A stretch of DNA of 42,831 bases from Rhodocyclales bacterium (GCA_028292485.1 JAQGMG010000030.1:1-42831), one strand, 5' to 3'; shown: positions 6,381 to 15,602, numbered from the stretch's first letter. Made by a program: numbers and translations. Notes: generated from the sequence alone by a model not told the origin.

Positions 6381-6423
6381 CACTGCGGCCTGCTATTTCA
6401 GGCGCGCGCAACGAAAACCAAGG

Positions 6424-7086
6424 TCATACCTCGACACGACTCGGGTTCTTCGCCTCAATCGTAATGCGCTGAACGTTTGCAGCGACGCGCGGGTCGGCGA
6501 CCTGTATGCGCCGCACCTTGCCCTTGCCGGAAGGCTCCAGCGTTTCCTTCAAGGCCACCTTGGTCGAAGAACCGCCACGTTCCGGCGCGTTTGCGATTGT
6601 CATATCTATTGTCTCGCCGCGCTCATCGGCCGTCTTGCGGGCGTATTCGTCCAGCTTGCGCAAGGCGTCCCGGCCATCTGGCGTATTCAATTGGCTTACA
6701 GGAATTTCAACGGACACGGCCTTGAAAGCGGTGACCTTTTCGGTCTTGTTGGTACTCTTGTCGACGACCTGCACGGATTGCGTTTCCACCGGCGAGACCT
6801 TGGCACCTTCGACCTTGGCTGCCGCATCGGCAACCTTGTGCGCCTCCTCCACCTCGGCGTTGCGCGCCTTGAGGTAGCCGGCAAGGCCGCCGACCACGGC
6901 ACCCGCGGCACAGGCCGTACCGGCGTCGTTTTTCGTCAGCTTGGCGAGCACGGCACCCGCCGCACAGCCTATGGCGGCACCGACGGCCGTATTTTCAGTC
7001 TTGCTGTTACTGGCACAGCCCGACACCAACAAGCTGACACTCAGCGCCGTAGCTGCCACAGTTGTCACGACAGATCTATTTGTCAT
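6424..7086 (-). CDS. Glycine-zipper lipoprotein linked to type VI secretion (220 aa)
   Basis: ATG 7086 follows GGGAGGA, while a longer frame to 7158 has no such site. The N-terminus ends in a lipobox (LLVSGC), so the protein should be lipidated. Residues about 34-75 are Gly/Ala-rich (GAAIGCAAGAVLA, GAVVGGLAGYL), a glycine-zipper membrane segment. The C-terminal ~120 residues are charged and of mixed secondary structure, without a motif I can name. It lies 16 bases downstream of the PP2C gene and is the last gene of the cluster. By position it could be an envelope partner of the type VI apparatus, but this is inference. Confidence 0.75.
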   Translation of the reverse strand: MTNRSVVTTVAATALSVSLLVSGCASNSKTENTAVGAAIGCAAGAVLAKLTKNDAGTACAAGAVVGGLAGYLKARNAEVEEAHKVADAAAKVEGAKVSPVETQSVQVVDKSTNKTEKVTAFKAVSVEIPVSQLNTPDGRDALRKLDEYARKTADERGETIDMTIANAPERGGSSTKVALKETLEPSGKGKVRRIQVADPRVAANVQRITIEAKNPSRVEV

Positions 7087-7102
7087 GTTTTCCTCCCGTA
7101 TT

Positions 7103-7876
7103 TCACTTGACGAGAATGACGGTTGTAACGGGCTCCAGGTCGCCGGCCTGCACGCCAATCGCGGTGTAGTTGTCGCTGTGATCGTTCTCGCTCTGCTTCA
7201 CGCGCGCCGCCATCTGATCGAGCCATTCCTGTGCCGATTCGGCCTGCTGCAGCATGTTCTCCATGGTCGGCTCGTCGACGTATTCCCACCAGCCATCGGT
7301 GCACATGAGAAACGCATCGCCCTCCTCGACCACGACCGGTTTGCCGGACACGCTCAGGGCCAGCTCGCCGGAGTTGCCGATGGCCGATGTCAGCAGGCTG
7401 CGTTGCGGGTGAGTGCGGATCATCTCGCTGGTGCCGTAACCGGCGTCGATCATGCCCTGCACCAGGCTGTGGTCGCGCGTCTGGTGCGCCAACATGCGCT
7501 GGCGGAAAAGATAGACACGTGAGTCGCCGACATGCCCCCACACCGCGCGTTGCGTCGGAACATCGATCAGCAGCACGGCGACCGTCGCATGCATGTCATC
7601 GCCTTGTGGATTGGCACGCTTCTCGTCCATGACGGCCGCATGCGCTGCTTCCAGCAATGCGATGACGTGATCTTCGCTGACAACGGGATCAGTAGAGAAT
7701 TTTTCCAGCACAGCACTGACGACGAGTTTGGAAGCCTTGTCGCCACTGCCATGACCGCCCGCACCGTCGGACACCACCCAGCAGCAGCCCTGCTCCGAGC
7801 TCCAGTAGCCGCAAGCGTCTTCGTTGCGTTGGCGACGCCCCGTTTCGGAGATATATGAGGTCTGCAACTCGATCAT
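7103..7876 (-). CDS. PP2C-type serine/threonine phosphatase, type VI secretion (257 aa)
   Basis: Metal-dependent PPM phosphatase motifs occur in order: RRQRNEDA, SDGAGGHGSG, GDSRVYLF, TDGWWE and DNYTAI, with the aspartates that bind Mn/Mg. The ATG at 7876 starts directly before the conserved N-terminal motif. Single-domain PP2C enzymes of this length, next to FHA proteins, oppose a PpkA-like kinase in threonine-phosphorylation control of type VI secretion (PppA in Pseudomonas). No kinase gene is in the window. It follows the FHA gene by 48 bases and is probably co-transcribed. It acts in the cytoplasm. Confidence 0.9.
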   Translation of the reverse strand: MIELQTSYISETGRRQRNEDACGYWSSEQGCCWVVSDGAGGHGSGDKASKLVVSAVLEKFSTDPVVSEDHVIALLEAAHAAVMDEKRANPQGDDMHATVAVLLIDVPTQRAVWGHVGDSRVYLFRQRMLAHQTRDHSLVQGMIDAGYGTSEMIRTHPQRSLLTSAIGNSGELALSVSGKPVVVEEGDAFLMCTDGWWEYVDEPTMENMLQQAESAQEWLDQMAARVKQSENDHSDNYTAIGVQAGDLEPVTTVILVK

Positions 7877-7924
7877 CGGAGCCCCCCGGCCCTGGCGCAA
7901 CGCTCGCCCATATCGCAAAGACAA

Positions 7925-9841
7925 TCAATCATGGTCATCTTGCAATCGCTCAAGCTGTTCCTCGTAAGCCTTGAGAAACTCGCGGCCGAAGAATGTGTGG
8001 AAGTTGTCTTCCGCCTCGCGTGAAATCTCTGCAAAGCGCTGCTCGTAAAGATCCCATAGTTTTGCCTTGCGATTACCGGGCATCACCGAATCGAGAAAGC
8101 TCTTGTCGGTCAGCCGCGCCTCGAGGTCGGCAGGTTTGAAACGCGCCAGTACCCCGCTCAGTGCACCACGCATGCCGGCCATGAAGCCGATCTGATGCGC
8201 CCTCAGATCATCATAGGCGTCGCGCATCGCTTCCACAGGTGCCATGAATCCTGCTCCCTGCGGTGCGATCAATTGCATCAGCGCAAAATTGACGTCGGGC
8301 GAAAACTTCAGGGGATTGTTGTTCTTGCTGACGATCATGGTCAGCTCGGCACGCACCTCGCGCTTGGTCACAGCACGTGCCAGCAGAAGTTCGATGGTGC
8401 CGTGCGCAGCTTCGCGCAACATCTGGCCGACATGCTCCATCAATTGCGGCGTCAGACCTCCCGGTGGATTGAGGCCGGTAACGCCCAGGCCGCGCGCCAG
8501 CGCATTGAGCAATTCCACCGTGTTGGCATCGGTCGTCGCGCTGGCTGGTGATGGTGCGGCAGGCGCAGCCTTGTCCAGCCCTTCCACCACCACTTTGGCT
8601 TTTGGCAGCGGCTTGGCCGCAGGCGGCTCCGGCGTGGCGACCGGTGCTTTGACTGGAGGCGCGGGAGGTGCTTTGGGCGCGGCCGGCGCCTGCTCCGGCT
8701 GTGGCGCGGAAATCGCCGATGCGGAAAGCGGGGATTCACCATCCCATGAAACGACCCCGCCGCGCGGCTTGCCGGGGCGCGGTATCTCGGGCGCCGCTGC
8801 TGGCGCAGGCTCATCCCTGATCACCTTGGGCGGCACGAAAGCCTCGCGCATGACAGGCGCATCGTTGCGTTCGGTCGCTGGTGCCACCGGGCTACCGCCT
8901 GACAATAGAGCCAGCGGGTCGTCCGTTCCGCCGGAGGCCGACCCCCCACCACCGAAGAGCGGGTCACCTAAGGCAGAACCAGCGAACGGGTCTTGCGAAG
9001 GGCTCTTGCGCTCCAGGCTGAAAAGCGCATCCAGTGAACTTGGCTCTGAAGACTGAAGACCCATACCGAGCGGGTCACCGCCCATATCGATTCCCAGTGG
9101 CGAAGCAGGCGTTGGCTCTGGCGCCTTGGGACGCGCGCCAAATGCCGCGAAGGGATCGTCAGACGAAGCCGCAGGGGCGCCGCGAACAGGGGCGGCAGGC
9201 TTCGCTGGCGGCGCCGCAAACACGGAGAAAGGATCATCGAACGCCGCGGGTGATGGTGGAGCAGGCGGCGCGGCAGGAGCGGCAGGAGTCGCGGGCTGGC
9301 TCGATGCGGCAAGCTGTGCAAAAGGGTCAGCTTGCGACGGCGCTGCCGGGGCTGGATCGAAAAGACCTGGTACTGCGGGACCGGGCGACGGGGCAACCGT
9401 CGGCCCGAACGAGGATGGCGGTGGCGTAGCGGGTGGAGAAGACGTGGGCGCGAACAACCCTAGTGGATCGCTGCCAGACGTCGCTGGCTGGCTCACCGCT
9501 GCTGGGCTTGCCGAGAAAGCGGGAGCAGCACGCAACAGCTCGACGCGCATGCTGTAGAAGGCAATACCAATCTCGTCGCCATCGCGCAGCGGCGCTGAAG
9601 TGCCCTTGCCAAGCGGGTGCCCGTTCACGCTGGTCGCATTGCTGCCATGATCGATCAACAGATAGGTGCCGTTGGCGTACTGCACCTCGGCCTGCACACG
9701 CGACATGTGGCGTTCAGGATCGGGTAACGCGAGCTGGTTGCTCAGATCGCGGCCGATCGTACCGCCACGCTCGTTGAATTCGCATGACAAGGGCTCGATA
9801 GGCGGCTCGCCTCTGAATTGAAAAACGGAAATACGCAGCAA
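7925..9841 (-). CDS. tagH: FHA-domain protein of the type VI secretion system (TagH-like, ~638 aa)
   Basis: Residues about 5-100 form an FHA domain (GTIGRDLSNQLALPD, RHMSRVQAEV, NATSVNG), a phosphothreonine-binding module. A long Pro/Ala-rich linker (about residues 110-430) follows, then a C-terminal alpha-helical domain (about 440-635; FFGREFLKAYEEQ near the end) found in TagH/ImpI-type proteins. The likely start is TTG 9841, which has GGGAGAGG five bases upstream; GTG 9856 is an alternative without a ribosome site. With the PP2C next door it fits the phosphorylation switch that gates type VI assembly. The linker's low complexity makes its length variable between strains. Confidence 0.85.
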   Translation of the reverse strand: MLRISVFQFRGEPPIEPLSCEFNERGGTIGRDLSNQLALPDPERHMSRVQAEVQYANGTYLLIDHGSNATSVNGHPLGKGTSAPLRDGDEIGIAFYSMRVELLRAAPAFSASPAAVSQPATSGSDPLGLFAPTSSPPATPPPSSFGPTVAPSPGPAVPGLFDPAPAAPSQADPFAQLAASSQPATPAAPAAPPAPPSPAAFDDPFSVFAAPPAKPAAPVRGAPAASSDDPFAAFGARPKAPEPTPASPLGIDMGGDPLGMGLQSSEPSSLDALFSLERKSPSQDPFAGSALGDPLFGGGGSASGGTDDPLALLSGGSPVAPATERNDAPVMREAFVPPKVIRDEPAPAAAPEIPRPGKPRGGVVSWDGESPLSASAISAPQPEQAPAAPKAPPAPPVKAPVATPEPPAAKPLPKAKVVVEGLDKAAPAAPSPASATTDANTVELLNALARGLGVTGLNPPGGLTPQLMEHVGQMLREAAHGTIELLLARAVTKREVRAELTMIVSKNNNPLKFSPDVNFALMQLIAPQGAGFMAPVEAMRDAYDDLRAHQIGFMAGMRGALSGVLARFKPADLEARLTDKSFLDSVMPGNRKAKLWDLYEQRFAEISREAEDNFHTFFGREFLKAYEEQLERLQDDHD

Positions 9842-10025
9842 GCGAACCTCTCCCACTCAAATGTTTTGACGATGCCTACAAGCGCCATGTGATCGGAGAT
9901 GCCCGCCAGAACCCGCGCGTTGCAGCTCGCTGCGCCAACGACTCGAAAGATTACTCCAAGCACCAAAAACCTGCGCGCACCTTTGGTCGGCCATGTCCCC
10001 GATTGCAACCCGGTTGCGGGCTCCG

Positions 10026-10391
10026 TCAGGGAATCACGGCAACGCTGCCGTGGTCTGCCGGATCGTACTTCACGTTGATGTCGGCCCCTGGCTGGAAACG
10101 CGGCAGATCGACCGTGGAAATAATGGCGCGTGTCGTGGCAGTAAAGCTCGGCCCCGTTTCAGGATGAACCTCGAGCTGGAACTCGATCGACGGGTTGCTG
10201 TTGAGCCGCCCGCCCGTATCGCGAATCTTCAGGACGCGCGCCTTGGCGGGCGTGCCGCTTTCCAGCGTGCGCTGGGTGTGGCTGAAATCGAATCCGTCCC
10301 CCGCCCCCTTTGTGCCGACGACGAGATAGATGACGCCGCCAATAATGACGAGGCCTGCAAGGACGATGAGCGCGGTGATCATGTTTTTCAT
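10026..10391 (-). CDS. Small membrane-anchored protein, DUF3592-like (121 aa)
   Basis: Starting at ATG 10391, residues 4-24 form one hydrophobic helix (ALIVLAGLVIIGGVIYLVV), followed by a soluble beta-rich domain with ARVLKIRDTGG, EFQLEV and INVKYDPADHG. The pattern of a small beta domain reading G/T-x-A-x-ARVL...DTG...YDP resembles DUF3592 proteins, but I hold this loosely. An alternative TTG start at 10418 would overlap the upstream DUF4150 gene. It sits between DUF4150 and the FHA gene on the same strand, so it belongs to the cluster. Function unknown. Confidence 0.7.
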   Translation of the reverse strand: MKNMITALIVLAGLVIIGGVIYLVVGTKGAGDGFDFSHTQRTLESGTPAKARVLKIRDTGGRLNSNPSIEFQLEVHPETGPSFTATTRAIISTVDLPRFQPGADINVKYDPADHGSVAVIP

Positions 10392-10407
10392 GGGTGCAGG
10401 ATGATTT

Positions 10408-10806
10408 TCAAGGGCCAAGCAGCAGCACTTTGACCTGGCTGGGTACCAGGCGAGCGCCGGGGCAATTGGTACTGTTCTGCAATGACATACTGGTCAGCCG
10501 CGTCGCAGGCATACCCATCAGCAAGGTCATGAAGGCGCCGGTCAGATGGCGCGACGGGCCCATCACCGTACCGGAAGCAACCCCCATCATGACGCCGGCA
10601 TTGTCGCCATTGGTCATCGGAATCGTCGTCGCCATATTGTGCGCAGGCGCGCCCATGAACAGTATGGTCGGACAATTCGGAATCGCCGTCGGCCCCATCG
10701 CAATGTTCGGGTAAGGCACGGGAATCGGCGGCGCAGGCGGTGCCGGCGTCAGGCAGACATCCGGCATGCCGTTGTCCATACCCATCATTTGTGTGTTGGC
10801 GAACAT
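10408..10806 (-). CDS. DUF4150 / PAAR-like protein (132 aa)
   Basis: The ATG at 10806 has GGAGGAG upstream. The sequence is rich in Met, Pro and Gly with CLTPAPPAPPIPVPYPN, TILFMGAPAHNMATTIP, GDNAG and GTVMGPSRHLTG, the signature of DUF4150. This family resembles PAAR-repeat proteins that cap the VgrG spike, and is often encoded with VgrG, DUF2169 and pentapeptide proteins as here. The expected role is to sharpen or adapt the spike and connect cargo. No toxin domain is fused at the C-terminus; the protein ends after the conserved region. Confidence 0.85.
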   Translation of the reverse strand: MFANTQMMGMDNGMPDVCLTPAPPAPPIPVPYPNIAMGPTAIPNCPTILFMGAPAHNMATTIPMTNGDNAGVMMGVASGTVMGPSRHLTGAFMTLLMGMPATRLTSMSLQNSTNCPGARLVPSQVKVLLLGP

Positions 10807-10833
10807 CGCAACTCCTCCATCCAACCAAGTGCG

Positions 10834-10951
10834 TCATTCCCGCGTAGCGGGATATGCAGGCATTCCGGCTTAAGCCGGAAGCTCGCAAAGCGGGAATCCA
10901 CTTCTACGTAAGACTCTGCCAATAAGTGGATTCCCGCTTTCGCGGGAATGA
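10834..10951. repeat. REP/BIME-like palindromic repeat, copy 1
   Basis: Outer arms TCATTCCCGCG and CGCGGGAATGA bracket a region that includes GCGGGAATCCACTTCTACGT and AAGTGGATTCCCGC. It lies between the DUF3540 and DUF4150 genes. The left half carries an extra insert with an internal palindrome (CCGGCTTAAGCCGG). Confidence 0.8.
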
Positions 10952-10963
10952 CGCTGAAATTTC

Positions 10964-11710
10964 TTAACCTATGTGAATCTGGCCGCCGTCTACCTTGGCC
11001 AAGGTCTTCGCAGTAGCAATGATTTCCGATCCCTGCAAGCTCAACGATTGTTCGGCGCGATAGTCAATGCACGCACTGCGCACCTGATCGACGCCTTCAA
11101 CGGTCCGCACGCTCTGCCCGGCAAACTGGCTGACACGCTCGAAGAAAGACTCGAACAGATTGCCCACCAGCTTGACCTTGCCGATGGAGGCACTAAACTC
11201 GCGGCCGAAACTGCTGAGCTGATCGATCAGTGTCGTGGCATGACGTGCGCGTATCAGCAGCTCATCGCTCGACACGCTCAGCTTGCCGCTGGCAGCGATG
11301 TGCGCGTCCTGACCGAGTTCCAGTCGCAATGGTGTATCACTGCCACGCTCGAGCACCGCGATGATGTATAGCGCCGTCGCGTTCGGCCCACACACCAGCA
11401 CGCTGTCGCCAGTTGCCGGCGCCAGCAAGCAGCTGGCAGCGCGCCTCACCCGGTGTTCGCTACCGTCGAACTCAACACGGACAAAATTGCTGTCATCATC
11501 ACCAAGCACGTGCCCAATGACGTTATCGAAACCCGCTACAAATCCGTCATTCCCGCGAAAGCGGGAATCCACTTCGCCGCCGAAAGCCGATTCCTTGCTC
11601 ATAAGTGGATTCCCGCTTTCGCGGGAATGACGAAAAGTGGAATCGTTCCGAGTTTCGTCGACAGGCATGCTGACGATTTTCTTGATCAATTCGTTGGCGT
11701 GGTCACCCAT
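10964..11710 (-). CDS. DUF3540 family protein with an in-frame repeat insertion (248 aa)
   Basis: ATG 11710 follows GAGGAAGAG. From about residue 55 the sequence matches the DUF3540 pattern: GHVLGDDD, APATGDSVLV, LELGQDAHIAASG, then a C-terminal domain with LVGNLFESFFERVSQFA. DUF3540 proteins are found with VgrG, DUF2169 and DUF4150 and are thought to be type VI spike or effector adaptors; the biochemical role is not known. Residues about 27-54 (RHSRESGNP...DSRFRGNDG) are encoded by a REP-like element rather than by the family domain, leaving the frame open. The native N-terminus is thus stretched by about 28 residues. Confidence 0.8.
   Translation of the reverse strand: MGDHANELIKKIVSMPVDETRNDSTFRHSRESGNPLMSKESAFGGEVDSRFRGNDGFVAGFDNVIGHVLGDDDSNFVRVEFDGSEHRVRRAASCLLAPATGDSVLVCGPNATALYIIAVLERGSDTPLRLELGQDAHIAASGKLSVSSDELLIRARHATTLIDQLSSFGREFSASIGKVKLVGNLFESFFERVSQFAGQSVRTVEGVDQVRSACIDYRAEQSLSLQGSEIIATAKTLAKVDGGQIHIG
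11547..11630. repeat. REP/BIME-like palindromic repeat, copy 2 (inside the DUF3540 gene)
   Basis: TCATTCCCGCGAAAGCGGG and its inverse (CCCGCTTTCGCGGGAATGA) flank a 40-base middle. The 84-base element is a multiple of three, so it is translated in frame as RESGNP...DSRFRGNDG. Confidence 0.85.
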
Positions 11711-11737
11711 GATTTCTCTTCCTCATCTTGGTCACTC

Positions 11738-12808
11738 TCAGGCAGTCTTGACGGTACGCGGCTGCCACTGCTCGGCAGCCAGCAATTCGGTATCACTTTC
11801 CAGCGCACGCACGCGATCGGTAAAGGCAGCGCCCTTGTCCTGCACGCCATGCAATTTGGTACGGAACAACGAAGCACCACGCAAATCGGCTTCACGCAGA
11901 TCGGCGTGCGAACAATCGGCTTCATCGAGCTGCGCACCAGCGAATGTTGCTTGCAGACAGACTGCCTTCATCAACAGGCACTGCCGCATATCAGCGTCGT
12001 TGAAGCGCGCCTGCGCAGCTTGCGCTTCGACGAAAATCGCCTGCATCAAACGGGCGCCCTGGAAATCGGCACCGGCCAATTCGCAAGACATGAAAATGGC
12101 ATTGCGCGCGTCGGCCTTCCTGAAGATTGCGCCTGCTGCCTTGCCACCCTGGAAATTGCATTGGCGCAATGTGGCGCCGCTGAAATCGCAGCCACTCACG
12201 TCGGCGCCAATCAGCTGGCTCTGCGTCAGATCGCTGCCCGCGAAGTTCTGGCCAGCAAGCAGGCATTGCAGGAACACGACATTCTTCAGGATGGCACCAG
12301 CAAAGTTTGCAGCGCGCAGATCGGCCTTGAGTACAACCACACGATCAAGCAGCGTGGCGCTGAAATCCGGCGCGATCACTTCGCACTCGAGCAGGTTCGC
12401 GCGGTCGGTGCGCGCACCGCAGAAACGCACACGATCAAGCTTCGATTTGACGAACACCACCAGGCCCAGATCGGTGTGGCTCAGGTCCGCTTCGCTGAAC
12501 TGGCATTCGGCAAAATTGGTGTTGAGCGCCGAGGCCTTGAACATACTGCTGCGTACAAAAAAGCAGCGCGCGAAGAAGCTGTCCTGCATGCGCGCGTCGG
12601 CAAGATTAGCGGCATCGAAACGACAGTCGAAGAAGCTCGACTGGCGCAGGTCGGCGGCCGACAAATCAGCGCCGGAGAAATCACAGGCATTAAAGACACC
12701 ACCACTCAACACCGCCGAGCGCAGATCAAGACCGCGCAGGTCGAGCGCGTTGGCTTCGTGACCGGAACGGATCAGCGCTGCCAGCTCTTCGCGATTCCCG
12801 ATTGTCAT
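11738..12808 (-). CDS. Pentapeptide-repeat protein (356 aa)
   Basis: Almost the whole protein is A(D/N)LXX-type pentapeptide repeats (for example ADLSAADLRQS, ANLLECEV, GADFQGARL, ADLREADLRGA), folding into a right-handed beta-helix. An unusually high number of Cys and Phe occupy core positions (NACDFSG, FLQCLLAGQNF). The start ATG overlaps the stop of the upstream DUF2169-pentapeptide gene as ATGA, so the two are translationally coupled. In VgrG-DUF2169-DUF4150 loci such proteins are thought to assist effector loading or act as structural adaptors. No signal peptide is present. Confidence 0.85.
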   Translation of the reverse strand: MTIGNREELAALIRSGHEANALDLRGLDLRSAVLSGGVFNACDFSGADLSAADLRQSSFFDCRFDAANLADARMQDSFFARCFFVRSSMFKASALNTNFAECQFSEADLSHTDLGLVVFVKSKLDRVRFCGARTDRANLLECEVIAPDFSATLLDRVVVLKADLRAANFAGAILKNVVFLQCLLAGQNFAGSDLTQSQLIGADVSGCDFSGATLRQCNFQGGKAAGAIFRKADARNAIFMSCELAGADFQGARLMQAIFVEAQAAQARFNDADMRQCLLMKAVCLQATFAGAQLDEADCSHADLREADLRGASLFRTKLHGVQDKGAAFTDRVRALESDTELLAAEQWQPRTVKTA

Positions 12809-15462
12809 ACGACACCCGTTTCAGGATCGCGCCGACGTGGCAAGGTGCGCACCTTGGTCGTCAGTGCATTATCGAAACGCGTTGCCGTGTCAGCGCCAAC
12901 ACGCGCCAGATCGGCCGCGTACAGATTCGTCTCGCGAAGGTCGGCCCCTTCCAGGCGCGCGCTGGCAAAATTGCTGTTCATCAACTTGGCGCCCGCCAGA
13001 AAGGCCTTGCGCAAATCTGTCTTGACGAAGCGGCAATCCGTGGCACTGGCCGCAGAGAAGCTTGCCGAGTGAAGATCGGTACTGGAAAAATCCGACTCCT
13101 GAATGCGCGCGCCATCGAAGCGCGCACCGCGCATGCTGGCCGGGCGAAAGTTGCTGGTGCTGATTTCGGCACCGCTGAAGTCCGCACCGTCGAGCATGTT
13201 CTCGCCGACAAACACCGTCTTGATGATGCGTGCGCCGACGAACAGCACGCCTGCTGCCTTGACCTCGATGAAGGACGCGCGCTCCAGGCTGGCGCCCGAG
13301 AAATCAGCGCCGGTCAGCGCGCAGCGCACGAAAGCGGCACGGTCGAGGCAGGTATCGCGACACACCAGGCCTTGTAGATCGGCATCGAGCAGCACTATGT
13401 CGGCGGCATTGCTGCCGGAGATATCCGCCTCACGAAAATCCGCGCCACCCATGAGGTTGGCTTTCTGGAGATTCGCACCGACAAAACTTGCACGCGCGAA
13501 ATGCGCGCCGCGCAGGATGGCGCTTTCCAGCACGGCGTTTGTGAAGTTGGCATCGCTGAGGTTGGCTTCGCCAAGATTCGCTTCGCGCAGGCTCGCGCCA
13601 GTCAGGTTGGCCTTGGTGAAATTGGCACGCGCCAATACTGCCTTGTCGAAGCAACAACCTGCCAGATCACAGCCCGTGAAATCGACCGCTTCGAGTTGCG
13701 CGCTGCTGAAGTCGCAGCCCACGAAACTCATGCCAGAGAAATTCGCCCCCGTCAGATTGACGCCCGCAAATGAACCGCCGCCTTGCAAGTGCTGCGCAGA
13801 GCGCTGACGAATCCATTCGGCGCGCTCGGCGGGCATCGGGTCGGCAGCGTCCTGCAAGTGGGCGCTGACACGATAGGCTTCCTTGGCCTGTTGTTCGGCT
13901 GCATGCGTGCGCTGACGGAACACAGGATCTTCGAGATACTGATCGATCTCGTCGACAGGCCCATTCTGCTCGGCGAGGGTGCTGCGCACCTGTGCCAGGG
14001 CATCGAACTGTGCCTGCGCGGTAAGCGTCGGCGGCCCTTTAGGCTTGGCCGAGTATTCCTGCTCTATGACGCTGTAATCCATGCCGAGACTGGCGAACAA
14101 GGCGCGGCGCTCGCCGTCCGATTTTTTCTCCTGCGCCGCCAGCACCTCTTTGCCTGCTTCGGCACGCGCCTGTATCTGCTTCAGAAAGACTGGCAGGTCT
14201 TCAAGCTTCTGCGGCAGCGCTTCCGGCGCAGCAGGCAAGCTGGGCGCGTGACCCTCGTCCGGGTTGATTCCGTAACTGGCAACCATGGCGCGAGCGCCTT
14301 CGATCTCGGCGAGCTGACGCCGACGCAGGTTCTCGCTCAGCAGCGGACGGGGGTCTTCGGGCGGCGCGCTGACAAACTGCTCGACGCTGTAGCGCTCGTT
14401 CATGCCGCCGGGCAGCAGGTCGTCTTCCTTGAGCATCAGGAAGTGACCGTTCTCAGGATCGAGCCTGCTCTGGATGGCTTCCGCGTAGTGCTCCAGCGGG
14501 CGCGGCTCGTCGTGCCATTCTGCGGCGGCAAGGAGCAGCTTGATCTCGGCGGCATCTTCCTCGGCCACCTCCATGCTGCCGCGGCTGATCAGCACGGCGC
14601 ACTCGCGATGCGGGAAAAACAGCACCGTATCGAGCTGCGTCGGAATCTCCTGGCAGCGCGGCTGATCGCCCACCAGACGTGTGATGAAGCAGCGCGTGGC
14701 CAAGCCAGGCAAAGTACCGCGCAGTAATGGCTTGGTGGGATGCAGGTTCTCGAATTCCCATGGCGCCTCAGGTGCAATCGGCAAGTCGAGCCATTGGTCC
14801 TGCTGCGTGACGTTGAAGTAGCGCCAGTCAATGTCGCGCGCCAGACCGGGGAAATCGGTCTTCAGCCAATTGTCATCATAGGTGCCAATCAGCGCAGCGC
14901 GCTCCGGATGCATGACATCGCGGGCACCGAAGCCGGCCGGGCGGATCGGCTTGCCGGGCCGGATCGAAGGATCGTCGGGATATTCGATCTGCGGCAGGCG
15001 CCAGGGCATCGCGCCGTCTTGCGGTTTGACGTGACCGGTGCCAGCCGGGTTCAGTGCGAAGCCCTCGCCGCCATACGTCGACTTCCAGTCAATCGGCATA
15101 TCGTTGAAAGGCCGAGGGGCGCTCGGGTCCTTGCCCTGCCAATGACGTTCGCCGAAAACGACCAGCGTTTTTTCCTTGTCGGCCACGCGTGCACGCACGG
15201 CACACGCCGGTGCGGGCGCATTCGGCGGGCTGGCACGGCCGTGCACGAAGTACTCGCCACGCACTTTCGGCATGCACGCATCCAGCATTGCATCGGCGCC
15301 AAGCTCATCTGCGACGAACTGCCACAGCGCGGCTTCGCCACGCATACGCAGCGGCCCCTGCAGGGAGACAAACAACATGGGTGTGACGATGAAGCGAAAG
15401 CGCCCACGGTATTCAATCGTGCGCGTCAGCAGTGCGACTGCGCCGGGTTTGATGGTTTTCAT
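12805..15462 (-). CDS. DUF2169 type VI adaptor fused to pentapeptide repeats (885 aa)
   Basis: Residues about 1-330 form the DUF2169 domain (KPGAVALLTRTIEYRG, VFGERHW, PIDWKSTYGG, PRPLEHYAEA), found in proteins that adapt or chaperone type VI effectors and PAAR proteins onto VgrG. A charged helical linker (about 400-560; QIQARAEAGKEV, AEQQAKEAYRV) follows. Pentapeptide repeats fill about 575-870 (ANLTGASLREANLGEANLSD). Length matches the fused form of this family. It is transcribed from the VgrG side and coupled by overlap to the second pentapeptide gene. The two pentapeptide arrays look like relatives, suggesting duplication followed by splitting. Confidence 0.9.
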   Translation of the reverse strand: MKTIKPGAVALLTRTIEYRGRFRFIVTPMLFVSLQGPLRMRGEAALWQFVADELGADAMLDACMPKVRGEYFVHGRASPPNAPAPACAVRARVADKEKTLVVFGERHWQGKDPSAPRPFNDMPIDWKSTYGGEGFALNPAGTGHVKPQDGAMPWRLPQIEYPDDPSIRPGKPIRPAGFGARDVMHPERAALIGTYDDNWLKTDFPGLARDIDWRYFNVTQQDQWLDLPIAPEAPWEFENLHPTKPLLRGTLPGLATRCFITRLVGDQPRCQEIPTQLDTVLFFPHRECAVLISRGSMEVAEEDAAEIKLLLAAAEWHDEPRPLEHYAEAIQSRLDPENGHFLMLKEDDLLPGGMNERYSVEQFVSAPPEDPRPLLSENLRRRQLAEIEGARAMVASYGINPDEGHAPSLPAAPEALPQKLEDLPVFLKQIQARAEAGKEVLAAQEKKSDGERRALFASLGMDYSVIEQEYSAKPKGPPTLTAQAQFDALAQVRSTLAEQNGPVDEIDQYLEDPVFRQRTHAAEQQAKEAYRVSAHLQDAADPMPAERAEWIRQRSAQHLQGGGSFAGVNLTGANFSGMSFVGCDFSSAQLEAVDFTGCDLAGCCFDKAVLARANFTKANLTGASLREANLGEANLSDANFTNAVLESAILRGAHFARASFVGANLQKANLMGGADFREADISGSNAADIVLLDADLQGLVCRDTCLDRAAFVRCALTGADFSGASLERASFIEVKAAGVLFVGARIIKTVFVGENMLDGADFSGAEISTSNFRPASMRGARFDGARIQESDFSSTDLHSASFSAASATDCRFVKTDLRKAFLAGAKLMNSNFASARLEGADLRETNLYAADLARVGADTATRFDNALTTKVRTLPRRRDPETGVV

Positions 15463-15493
15463 GCGGCTTGTTCAGAACCCGTTTTCAAACTCG

Positions 15494-15569
15494 TCATTCC
15501 CGCGAAAGCGGGAATCCACTTCTACGTGAGAGCGTGCCAATGAGTAGATTCCCGCTTTCGCGGGAATGA
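15494..15569. repeat. REP/BIME-like palindromic repeat, copy 3
   Basis: TCATTCCCGCGAAAGCGGG and CCCGCTTTCGCGGGAATGA bracket CACTTCTACGTGAGAGCG. It lies in the short gap between VgrG and the DUF2169 gene, where it could modulate mRNA stability or act as an attenuator. Confidence 0.85.
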
Positions 15570-15602
15570 CATGTCCTCGCAAGAAGGCTGCTGCGGCCAT
15601 TC

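Noticed and set aside
1-6400. Integron integrase gene within the window
   Set aside because: No frame on either strand shows tyrosine recombinase motifs; only cassettes and the IS110-type transposase are present.
11453-13072. Very long plus-strand open frame (about 540 codons) opposite the pentapeptide-repeat genes
   Set aside because: It mirrors the periodic codons of pentapeptide repeats on the minus strand. The product is low-complexity, has no domain, and lacks a ribosome site.
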